This document shows positions 25,401 to 35,176 of a stretch of 64,000 nt of DNA, piece after piece. The notes below the pieces were generated by a model. That model had not been told where the DNA came from, did no database searches, and worked only from the letters and a program-made list of their open reading frames with translations. The stretch is from Magnaporthiopsis rhizophila. Taxonomy: Eukaryota > Ascomycota > Sordariomycetes > Magnaporthales > Magnaporthaceae. Every line of letters starts with the position of its first letter. Within the stretch, counting starts at the first letter, position 1. Location: positions 1-64,000 of the forward strand of contig PYSS01000081.1 in assembly GCA_003049465.1 (NCBI GenBank), in the 5' to 3' direction. The translations under genes were made by a program, and so were the position numbers.

Positions 25401-27960
25401 ATACAGCTTAAGGAAAAATTAAAAAAGGGATTTTTTAAATTTTTCAATTTTCCTGTGGGATATAAAATCCTATTTATTCCCAAAAAGAACGAAAAAAAAA
25501 GGATATATATTAATTACTATCCGTTAAATTAGGAAATAATAAAAGATCGGTATCCTTTATCCCTAATTAACAAGCTTAGGGATAAGTTTGGGAAAAGCCG
25601 GTGGTTTATAGCCCTAAATTTATAAAAAGTTTACGGCCTGTTAAAAATTAAAAAAAAAAAATGAGTGGAAAATTGTTTTTCGAACCAAGTTTAGAATTTT
25701 CGAATTATTAATGATAATTTTCGAACTTACCAATATACCAGCCATATTCCAACAAATAATTAACCATATATTATAAAAATATCTCGATATTTTTGCCCTT
25801 GCGTACCTGGATAATATTTTGATTTTTTCGGATATGTTAGAAAAATATAAGCAATATGTGCATAAGGTGTTACAAAAATTACAAAATGCAAAGTTTCTGG
25901 TTAACCCGGATAAATATACATAATATTCCATAAAAGTAACATTTTTTAAATTTATTATTAAAAAAAGAAAAGTCCGGATAAAACCCAAAAAGGTACAGGT
26001 AATAAAAAATTGGCCTATATTTATTATAATTAAAAAAATACGAGGCTTTTTGGGGTTTCTAAATTTTTATCGAAAATTTATCCGAAATTTTAGCAAAAAG
26101 GCTATATTATTTACGGATCTTACCAAAAATGACACCCAGTTTTATTAGGGGATATAAAAATAAATAGCTTTCGATTTGCTAAAAAAAGCTATTATCCAAA
26201 TACCGGTATTAGTAATACCAAACCCAGATAAACCTTTTAAAATTGAAATTAATTTGTTAAATTTTGCTATTAAAAGGCAATTAAATTAGTAAAACAGTTA
26301 AAAGAAATTGTACCTGTATGCTTTTTTTTTGCAAAAATTAAACGGATCTAAGCTAAATTATTAAATCCACGATAAAAAACTTTTCGCTATTATTAAAGCG
26401 TTAGAAAAATGAAAAATATATTTGTGCGAAGCAAATTACCAAATTATAATTTATATTAATTATAAAAATTTGTCACAGTTTATTATTAGCCAAATGCTGA
26501 ACAAAAGGCAAATTTAATAAAGCCAGTTTCTTTAAGATTATAATTTCCGGATCGAGATTAGAAAAGGGTTAGAAAACGGCCGAATAAATGTTTTAAACCG
26601 TTGACCAAACTATTAGATAAATATACCACCAAAAATATCGCAGTTTTGGCCAAAGGACCAAACGGGTCGTTAATTCCAGCGCAATAAGCACTGGCCAAAA
26701 TAACCCAACAGGAAAAATGGACCCCAGAACGAATCCAGCAGATTTATAGCCAAATAGCCAGTAAATATTAGGGGGTTGCAAAAATCTGAAAACAATTTTA
26801 ACAATACCATAGATTTATAAAAACCTGCGCCGAAATATAAAAAATAATCAAAAATTGCGAAAATTGTGCAAAAAATAAAACCAATAAATATAAACCTTAC
26901 GGATTATTATAATCCTTTTTAGTATTTAGCAAAATATAATAAAAAATCATAATAAATTTCGTTACGGGACTGCCCAAATTAAAAAAACCCTTTATAAATG
27001 TTTAGTACAATAGTATTATGGTAATAATCGACCGATTTACCAAATATGCCATATATCTGCCATTTAAAAAAAATGCGAAAACCACGGAACTAGCTTACAT
27101 TTTTATCCGAAATATAATTGTAAAGCACAAAATATTAAATTGTATAATTATAAACCGAAACAAACTGTTTAATAGCAAGTTTTGGAAATAGCTGATAGCC
27201 AGCCTAGGCGCAGAATATGCTTTTTTTATAACCTATTATTTTCAGATGGATAGATAAACAGAACGAACAAACCAAATTATAAAGCAATATTTATATTATT
27301 TCGTTAATTATAAATAGGATAATTGGGTATAATTATTTTTTATAATTTAGTTTGTGTATAATAATTTAATATATAAAAGTACGGAAATTATACTGTTTTA
27401 TGCAAATTATGGGTATATACCTATAATATATAAAAAATCTAAGGCAGAACCATATATTTTAATAACAGAAATATAAATGAAAAAGCTTACCAAGCTGCAC
27501 AAAAATCTCCAGGCAAAGCTAAAAAAATTGCAACAATGCATATTTATGCAGGCTAACAAAAAAAAAATCGAGAAACCGACCTTTAAAAAAGGGGATAATA
27601 TTTATCTTTTTCGATATAATATCAAAACAAAACAACCAAATAATAAGCTAAATTATAAAAAGTTGGAACCGTTCAAAATTTTAAGAAAATTTTCCGATAT
27701 TAATTATAAGCTTTAACTACCGCCAACCATGCATAATTACCCGATTTTTCACGTTAATTTGCTCAAACCAGCACCACCAAGGTTTAAAAGCAACAAATTA
27801 ATAAAAATCGACCCAAAACAAAAATACAAAATCGAAAAAATCTTAAACAAAAATACCATCGACAGAACCAAATATTATTTGGTCAAATAAGCAGGGTATA
27901 AAATCGAAAAAAGCATTTGGGAAAAAAAAAAAACCTAAAAGGTGCACCAAAAGCTTTTAA
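22434..27960 (+). pseudogene. Degraded gag-pol of the gypsy element
   Basis: Translation in shifting frames shows gypsy landmarks broken by stops. The gag zinc knuckle at 23348-23390 keeps C-F-K-C-G, but the later Gly, His and last Cys read Arg, Tyr and Tyr. The RT active-site box at 25804-25815 reads YLDN instead of YLDD. The integrase core shows VIIDRFTKYA at about 27020, and the second catalytic Asp region reads INRN at about 27150. The chromodomain near 27815-27930 is recognisable (YKIEKIL ... YYLVK then a stop where Trp is expected). Each change is C-to-T or G-to-A, as RIP makes. No function is possible without an intact copy elsewhere. Confidence 0.85.
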
Positions 27961-28162
27961 AAAATACCGGCGGAAAGCTTTTAAAAAAAAGTTAACACCA
28001 GTGCCAGAACTCGGATTTCGGCTCGAAACGCCCGTACCAAAATAACTTACCTGGTTAAAGCAGGGCTAACAAATTCAGATCAGGGCCAACCCTATAATCG
28101 GCTTAGCTCGAAAATAACGGAGAAAAATCGGGGACCAGCAGGGCTGGAGGCGCGATAAGGGC

Positions 28163-28579
28163 CTATATAGCCACCTTTTTGGCTTCCTCCCGCTCGACCC
28201 GCTCCAGCTCCTTTATATTATTAATTCCATAACGCACCGCACGCATTATCTTTTTTAACTATATGCATTTTTGTTGCCGCAAACAAAAAACCTTTTCTTT
28301 TGCCTTTTTAAGCTCAGCCTTCAGCTTGTTATATTGGACCATAATGTTCCGAAGCTCGGCAGAAGAAGGGCCTAAAACGTTGCAACCAGAACGGTTGATA
28401 TAAAAGCATTTTATATACCGAGAGGAATCCTAAAGGAAGGCCGCGCAGGACAACCAACCAAAGGATTTATAATAAAAATAAAAAGGCATATCAAAAGAAT
28501 AAAGGAGAACGGTGGCCAAAAGTTTCTTGCGGTGAAGGATTTTTTTGGCAGGACGGTATTTTTGCACCCGACCAAACAT
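28163..28579 (-). pseudogene. Antisense ORF of the gypsy element between chromodomain and 3' LTR
   Basis: On the minus strand a frame of 138 codons runs from an ATG at 28579 (MFGRVQKYRPAKK) to a stop at 28163-28165. It has only a couple of internal stops, in a place where every sense frame is densely interrupted. The C-terminal half is rich in Leu, Lys and Glu with a coiled-coil look (YNKLKAELKKAKEKV, IKELERVEREEAKK). Antisense ORFs near the 3' LTR occur in some gypsy elements; their function is not established. I infer that it was a real gene before RIP because the reading frame and composition are preserved better than chance. Confidence 0.5.
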
Positions 28580-28692
28580 TCTGTTAAAAAAAAAGGGACG
28601 GGAGATGGTGAAAAAGAAAAATATTTATTATTGACGGAAGGATAGGGCTGCAGGTATAGCCAAAGGGATTTGGCCTAAAAGGGGAAACCTAA

Positions 28693-29272
28693 TGTTATAA
28701 TCACAGCTGGCAGGGAATAGAAGGGCTGGGGTTAACCCCCAGCAGGATGCTTTTACCCTGCAGTTATAAAGGCCAAGGGCTAAGTAATTAAGGCCAGGCT
28801 ATGCAAATTAATTATATGATCAGGCATTTATCTAATTAGGCTTTGTGAATTTGCAGCAAAATAATAAATTCAAGGATCTATAGATTTGTAGCAGAGCAAC
28901 AGATCCAAGGATCTGTGGATCTGTAATAAAGTAATAGATCCAAAAACCTATATAAATAGGGTAAAATCACTAATATATAAGAAGGAAGGTTTTTTATTAT
29001 GTTAGGTAATTTTGACTGGGGGGGTTTCGGTATTAGTTAATTTAAGTTAGCTTTAAGGTATTTTTTTGGGCAAATAATCGAGATCTTTATTACCAGATCC
29101 AGTTCTCCGCACAAGCCGACCTTATGAACCTGTACTGCTTAGCACCTTTCCTAGTGCACCCTACCCTAGGAGCAGAGAACCGCTTGTAACAATAAGCCGA
29201 CCTTGTGAACCCGTACTGCTCAGCACCTCTCCTAATGCACCCTACCCTAGGAGCAGAGAACCGTTTGTAACA
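28693..29272 (+). repeat. 3' LTR of the gypsy element (580 bp)
   Basis: It begins TGTTATAATCACAGC and ends TTGTAACA. It matches the 5' LTR but has three instead of four 35-bp units (28844-28948), and its last 81 bp occur twice in tandem. Confidence 0.85.
29111..29272 (+). repeat. 81-bp tandem duplication at the end of the 3' LTR
   Basis: The units 29111-29191 and 29192-29272 both contain AAGCCGACCTT and both end in GTAACA, the LTR terminus. The 5' LTR has the sequence only once. Confidence 0.85.
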
Positions 29273-30342
29273 CTTTTATCCTTTATATAATTATATTAGG
29301 GTGGCGGGCAATAGGTATTTGGCCATGCAATCCGCAAAAGCCGTTTATAAACCGGCTTTTGTTTGAAAATTCCAACCGAAACGGCCGGCGATCCGCAATT
29401 TAATAATCCGTTAAGGATAATAAGGCCAAAAAACATTTAAAGGTTTTTTTCTGGCTATTCCAAATTGGCTGGGAGATTTTTAAATAAAGCTAAAATTTAG
29501 CCACCCAAATTAGCATTTTCCAGGGCCGGACCCTGCAAAATCCCACAGTGCAGCTTTTTTTCCGAAAGGTTTAAAAAGGATACGAAATGCGTAAATTTGA
29601 ATTGGTTACGGCCCAGCAAAAAATTAAGCAGTTAAAGGCCGAATTGGAGGTGTAACGCTGTTATAAAAAGAAAAGGGTTGTGCCGGACCCTAATCAGGTT
29701 TTTATGGATATATGCCGAGTTGCAAAAATAAGGGGTAAAATTATAAAAATAAATGAAAATATGTTTGAAAATACGGAAAATTTTGATCAGGAATTAATAT
29801 ATTTTTGTATTATAGTTGGTTAAATAAAAGTAAATATTTGCAATTAAATATACCGGGGTTGGTGGTGTAATAGGCCTTGGCCAGGTGGCCGTTATAAGGG
29901 GTGGCCGATTTGGGATGCATTAACTTATAGCAAAATCCAATCGGCTAGGCGCTTCTTCTGCTCCGGAAATATCCGTTAATTTTTTTTTTTAGCTTATCGG
30001 ATAGATAAGGATCCCGTTAAACGCTGGCGTAAAATAGTTTTTAGTATGCCCCAAAATCGGGCGGCCCTCGAGATAGGGACCTTGGCCTGCACGGCCTTAA
30101 CGACCCGTTCGACATCTTTTTTGGTGTACTGTTTCTCTGGCATATAGGTATTGGATTGCAGTAAAAAGTATAAAAAACGGATCAAAATTGCAAGATTTGT
30201 GGCCAGTTAAAAACGTGGCCAGATCTGAGGCAGTGGGCCCGTTTGAGGTGGCCGTCATGGGGGGTGGCCAACTTGGGGTGCACTGACTTACTTCTTATGT
30301 TAAAGAAACGAAACAAAATACGTAACATTGAACTTGCCCTAC

Positions 30343-32039
30343 TTATATAATGTTGACCTGAGCGATAGCTGCTTCCCAATCAACTTTGTGTTCGAACCAG
30401 CTCCAATGCTCCTTTTTCAAGTTGAATTTAAGTTCAGCCACGCCAACCCGCTTAAACATTCGCGAACTCCCTGGTTCGGGGCTTTGGTTTTTGGCTGGCA
30501 TAAGCACAAGCCCTGCAGCTGCAGTAATAGCGAAGAGATATATCTTGTTCAACTTGTAGAGCTGCTCGAGGTGGGAAAGCGGCGTCGGGGTCACCGAATC
30601 GTGATCACTTTCCTCCTGGTCAAATGGGTAGTCGAGGTAAACGGAAAGGTTGCCGGTTGTAATCAAAACCGCGAAATCGACACCGTACTTATGTTTGAGG
30701 TCGAGCCGCCATAACGGGCCACTCAACACAAGTATTCCGCCCACCACTTCGCCAAAGTTGTCGGGCCCCTTGAGCTCCACGCACGAACGGAGCACTTCAG
30801 CGCAGTAGAACTCGGTGTTTCTTATTCCTGGGGCAGGCCAAAGCCAGCAGACGTTCCCATCTACCGACGCCCATGACCACGACGGCGCCCTGTAGGTTAA
30901 TGGTCGGCCCCGCGCCGCGCGACGACTTTTGGCCACGGGTCTGTGACACCAGAGAAGATCATCGGGGAGAGAAGTCTCCCAGAACCCCGCGAGATATTGA
31001 ATGTCAGGCATTCGAGACTGGAAAGCCTGAGCGAGGCCCGACAGCGCGGGCAGCTTATCTGCCGAGGAAGAGAGATCCCGAGCTGAGTAGTCCGTGACGA
31101 CAACCTGCCATCGACTCATCAACTCCGAGGCAGAACATTGATCAGGTAAGCGGATTGTGTTGATCCTGTTCATTGGAATTCCAAGCTGAGTGAGGTTTGC
31201 AGTCTGACACTCCCACAACAGCTGGTTGCGCGTGTACAAGACGACACGTTGCGAGAGAACCCGCTCCTGCAGCGTCCAGGCTCGATGGTAAAGTGGTTCG
31301 TTGCGAGAGTCGGCAGGAATATACGGCCTTGTTAGGACGCCGCCGTTACTGACAGCGTGCTTCTGCCAGCTTGCTATCAACTGAACATCCGAAGGGGCGG
31401 GGCGTGGCCGGTAAAGGTCGAAGATACCATCATTTGCCGAAGCCGCGCTGGCAGCCGCAATCGTAAGCGTCGCTCCGCCATAAACCTTGTGCATCCTCAT
31501 GGATTCTTTGGCCCAATCCTCCTTCGCTTCTGCGCTGTTGCCTTGCAGAATGCATATGGCATCCACCCAGATATATGCGATCCCGAGGCGCCGAGTAATG
31601 ATAATCGCATCCTGGACGGTCCTTGGGAGTTCGTTGTCCCAGAATCCGGTTTTCCTCTTGGCGAAATTCTGTGGGGTCGTCCGGTATTTCGCTCCACAAT
31701 CAGACGCCAACAAAGATTCACCCCAGCAGTAGCTGAGAGCCACATAGCGAACTGGCGTCGAAGCAAGGTGCTTAGCGCTTTCCTCCAGTAGCTCCACAAG
31801 ACGGAGCCTGCTGCCTTCCCCGCTGCCGCTGACTTGAATGAGGCGGGAGGGCAGTTGGGAAACAGGAGTGTTGTCAGGCTTCGCGCAAGCCATGTGGTGT
31901 GCAGCGCATCCGTTCATCCAAGCGTTGATCAGAGCATAGTTCGCCTCTGAGTCGGCCTCCACGGGCGGGTCGTGGTACTTGACTAAAGGGATGAAAGGGG
32001 TGCCTGGAGCCGCCGAGAAGACAAGCGACCCTTGGCAGA
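30343..32039 (-). pseudogene. HET-domain gene, 3' fragment (split by Fot1-type copy 3)
   Basis: This intronless minus-strand frame runs from the transposon junction to a stop at 30343-30345. It holds the heterokaryon-incompatibility (HET) domain: YVALSYCWG, LPRTVQDAI, YIWVDAICI, and further down PLYHRAWTLQERVLS. These are the standard HET motifs in the right order. HET proteins trigger cell death or growth arrest after fusion of unlike strains. Codons are GC-rich and there is no RIP-type damage. The frame continues exactly into the 5' fragment at 33903-34384 once the transposon and one TA are ignored; together they would make 727 codons with stop. As it stands the gene is interrupted. The stop is only 55 bp from the end of Fot1-type copy 1. 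Confidence 0.88.
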
Positions 32040-32041
32040 TA

Positions 32042-33900
32042 AGTCAGTGCACCCCCTGTCGGCCACCCCCCCTTCCGGCCACCTGGCCAAGGCCCACTGC
32101 ACCACCAACCCCGGTATATTTAACTGCAGATATCTACCTTTATTTAACCAATTATGATGCAAAAGTGTACTGATTCCTGATCAGAATTTTCCGCGCTTTT
32201 AAATGCATTTTCGTCCACCTTTATAATTTTACCCTTTATTTTTGCAATTCGGCGTATATCCACAAAAGCCTGGTTGGGATCCGGCATAACCCTTTTTTTT
32301 TTTTTGCAAAAGTGTTACACCTTTAATTCGGCTTTCAGTTGCCTAATTTTTTGCTAAACCGTAATTAATTCGAATTTATGCATTTTGTACCTTTTTTAAA
32401 CCTTTTGGAAAAAAAATTGTGCTGTGGAACTTTGCAGGGTCCGGCTTTGCAAAATGCTAATTTGGGTGGCTAGGTTTCGGTTTTGTTTAAGGGTTTCCCA
32501 GCCAATTTGGGACAGCCGAAAAAGGATTCCTGAATATGTTTTGGTTTTATTATTTTTAGCGGATTATTAAATTGCGGATCGCCGGCCGTTTTGGTTGGAA
32601 TTTTCAAATAAAAGCCGGTTTATAAGCGATTTAAGCGGATTGTGTGGCCAAAAGCCTATTACCTGCCACCCTAATACAATTATATAAAGGATAAAAATTT
32701 TAATATATATATAGGTATAGGCCGTTAAAAATTAATATTTTCCTATTATTATAAAGCAGGTAACTAAAATTTGGAACCCTAATTTTAGCAATAAACTTGT
32801 TTAAAAAAGCTAAAAATGGATAAATCCAAAAATTGCAAAACGTAAAAGGTATAAGCAGGTAAATATAATAAATAAATATTATTTTGCAGGTAAAAAAGCA
32901 TAAATTTTTTGGTTATATAAAATTTATAGCCATTTAATATTAAAAAATATAATATAAGGGTAAAGGGTTAAATATTTGGGAGAAAATTTTTTTGCAATTA
33001 TTTAATTTTAGTATTATTAATAATTTATTTATTATTTGTTATAATAAATTTCCAGTTTTTAAAAAGGCTTAAATCCTCCGGAAATTATTATTTTTGTATA
33101 TTTTTCTTTTTAAATATAATAAACGAAAAAAGGGCAATCTTTATAACCAAGATGCATTTGATAAAAAAGGTTTAAATACGGGTTCTGGGCTTTTTTTTTG
33201 CAAAAACCGGGCTTTTGTAAGGCCTAAAACAAGCCTATTACCGGTTTTGCCCTTTTGTAAGCCCTTTTTATTAGTATTATATATATTTTCCGGCTTTATC
33301 TGGGCTATCCCGGGAATTTGCAGGTATGCCCATTATTTTTTTATTATAATAATAATAATGCTTTTAATATGTACAAGTTCTATATGCCGCGTTTTTCCGG
33401 TACGGATCTCCGGATATCGGCCTAAAAAATTGCGTATCCAATGCTTCCCTAAAGGCTGGAGGTCTCCCCATTAACGTAGGATTTTTTGCGCAAAAAAGCG
33501 GACCTTTGCATATATCGGTGGGAGCCCTAAAAAGGCCTGAAAAAGCACCCAATCTGCTAGGCGCTTCTCCTGCTCCGAAAGTATCCGTTAATATTATTCT
33601 TAAACCTGTCGGCCGGATAAGGATCCCGTTAAACGCCGGCGTAAGATGGTCCTCGGTATGCCCCAAAGTTGGGCGGCCCGCAAGATAGGGACCCCGCCCT
33701 GCGCGGCCTCAACGGCCCGTTCGACATCTTTTTCGGTGTACTATTTCTCTGGCATATAAGTATTGGATTGCAGCAAAAAGTATAAAAAACGGATCAGACT
33801 TGCAAAATCTGTGGCCAGTTAAAAATGTGGCCATATCTGAGGCAGTGGGCCCGTTTGAGGTGGCCGGAAGGGGGGGTGGCCGACAGGGGGTGCACTGACT
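32042..33900 (-). mobile_element. Fot1/pogo-type DNA transposon, copy 3, inserted in the HET gene
   Basis: A 1859-bp element with 43-bp perfect inverted repeats (32042-32084 and 33858-33900, starting AGTCAGTGCACCCCC), flanked by TA at 32040-32041 and 33901-33902. The transposase reads on the minus strand from an ATG at 33755, whose fifth codon is TAG. Degraded matches follow to the Fot1-like order: N-terminal helix-turn-helix (YTEKDVERAV), a second DNA-binding stretch, then the DDE region and the basic C-terminus near 32280-32390. The body is AT-rich with many stops, while the ends are intact and GC-rich. It cannot make its own transposase, so mobility needed a source elsewhere. Confidence 0.92.
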
Positions 33901-33902
33901 TA

Positions 33903-34384
33903 TGGAAATGGTCGCGCGGGCCGCTCGGTACCGCGACAACTTTGAGCTCCTTGATCCCTTGCTGAAGAGCATCACCCTCTTCCGCTGTGCGCAATCCGTC
34001 CAACCAGTTCTCAATGACGGGCGGCTGCGCCATAAAGACTTTGTCTCCGTAGGCGACGGTGATGCCCTCAAGCGGGACACCCGAACTCGACGAGTGTGCT
34101 CGAGCTAGCGGCCGAGGCCACAACATGATCAAACCGTCCGTTACAACGTGCTTGCGCGCCGCTGCAGAGCCCGCTTGCGCGACACGCCGTGGGAGGAGCC
34201 GCACAACATGCTTGTCGGGGCCGTCGAGGCGCCACTCAAAGTCGCATTTGCAGTCTCGAAGGGCGCGGAAAAGAATGGTACAAAATCGGCATCGGAGAGG
34301 TCGCAAGGCTGGATGCGTGATTCCATCAAGCGAGACCAAATTATCAAATGATATCCGTTGGCAGAAATCGCATAGGCTGTCCAT
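33903..34384 (-). pseudogene. HET-domain gene, 5' fragment
   Basis: It starts at an ATG at 34384 (MDSLCDFCQRISFDNLVSL) and stays open to the transposon junction at 33903. A Cys-x2-Cys pair at the N-terminus and CRFC about 30 residues later are typical of the leader that precedes the HET domain in many fungal proteins. The frame matches that of 30343-32039 across the insertion. A run of 30 A (poly-T on the coding strand) lies 15 bp before the ATG. Upstream in-frame codons back to 34519 include a long Phe run encoded by this tract, so the downstream ATG is the better start. Confidence 0.82.
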
Positions 34385-34396
34385 CGGCAGGGATTG

Positions 34397-34430
<34 letters not shown>

Positions 34431-35176
34431 TTCCCTACGAAGGCGATTTGAAGAATTTTTAAAAGCACTGGCAAGGAATGGAAGCCAGAGGGTACACCAT
34501 GTGACAACCCTAGGGTCACGTGACCTGGCCTAGTACTGACCTTACAGGGCTGGCCTTTACTCCAAATACCATAAATTCGCTTACAATTTTACCTATTTTT
34601 ACAAGCTTTCATATTTTAGCAAAATCTTTTTTATTAAACTCAAAATTACCGGTTACGTTACGTTGCGAGGGCCAGTGTCCACTGATTTCCAAGATAAAAG
34701 GGTCGTGTTTTCATCCCGCTTGAAAATTTCCATACCTAACGGTCATCGATTCCTACCGGGACACGTAATAAAACCCAAAGCAGCTCATGCTGCTAGTTAA
34801 GAAATTTGACGTTCACCCTGGGCGCAGTCGGTTGCTTCTCTTGTGCCAGATTTGCTGTGCTCTGATGCGTTGTCTCCCAGATCCCTTGCTTCCTCATAGG
34901 GGGCTGAGCTTTGTCGCTATGGGTCTTTGTGGCTCCTTGAAGGCCACGTCGACTGATCAATTTCCTGATTGTGTCCTTAACCCTACAGGGTCACAGAGGA
35001 TTAGTTGTCATCACTAAAGACTCATGACTGATCGATAAACAGGTGTACTTGCAGCTCTCTGCGTGTGAGGTTTTCTGGGTAGTTGGACGACGACTGGATA
35101 TCAAAGTTGCTGGTTACTGTTGTTAGGCAAAACATCATTGACTGAAAAGCCAGAGAACAGCGAATACTCGTCATAA
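34385..35176. other. Intergenic region upstream of the HET gene
   Basis: No gene is seen. The homopolymer at 34399-34428 lies next to the HET start. A palindromic GTCACGTGAC at about 34514-34523 contains the E-box-like core CACGTG. The remainder is moderately AT-rich without recognisable content. Confidence 0.5.

Larger units (their letters stand above)
21900..29272 (+). mobile_element. Chromodomain Ty3/gypsy LTR retrotransposon, complete but RIP-degraded
   Basis: A 7373-bp element with LTRs that begin TGTTA and end in TAACA (5' LTR end mutated to TAATA). It is flanked by the 5-bp duplication CTTTT at 21895-21899 and 29273-29277. The order inside is gag with a zinc knuckle near 23345-23405, reverse transcriptase about 25440-25960, RNase H about 26160-26500, integrase about 26750-27700 and a chromodomain about 27810-27960. 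This order is that of gypsy/chromoviruses. A purine-rich tract (AAAAGGGGAAACC) just before 28693 is the likely plus-strand primer site. Every coding region carries many stops, so the element is dead. It lies inside copy 2 of the Fot1-type element. Confidence 0.9.
20691..29925 (+). mobile_element. Fot1/pogo-type DNA transposon, copy 2 (inside copy 1, split by an LTR element)
   Basis: Inverted repeats start AATTAGTGCACC at 20691 and end at 29925 (AGTTAATGCATCC on the other strand). They are flanked by TA at 20689-20690 and 29926-29927. It lies in the opposite orientation to copy 1: its transposase start ATGCCAGAGAAATAG is at 20836 on the plus strand, with codon 5 a TAG where copy 1 has CAG. Removing the 7373-bp LTR element and one 5-bp duplication leaves 1857 bp, the family length. 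The transposase is heavily degraded; fragments are visible to about 21430. Confidence 0.85.
19197..30288 (-). mobile_element. Fot1/pogo-type DNA transposon, copy 1 (outermost, split by copy 2)
   Basis: Terminal inverted repeats begin AGTTAATGCACC at 19197 and, on the other strand, AGTCAGTGCACC at 30288. They are flanked by TA at 19195-19196 and 30289-30290, the target duplication of this class. Copy 2 sits inside, so copy 1 consists of 19197-20688 plus 29928-30288 with one TA duplicated. Without the insert it is about 1855 bp, matching copies 2 and 3. The transposase gene reads on the minus strand from an ATG at 30143 (MPEKQYTKKDVERVVKAVQA, the helix-turn-helix start of Fot1-like DDE transposases) to its C-terminal part near 19299-19535. 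Stops and AT-rich codons throughout show inactivation by RIP-type mutation. Confidence 0.85.
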
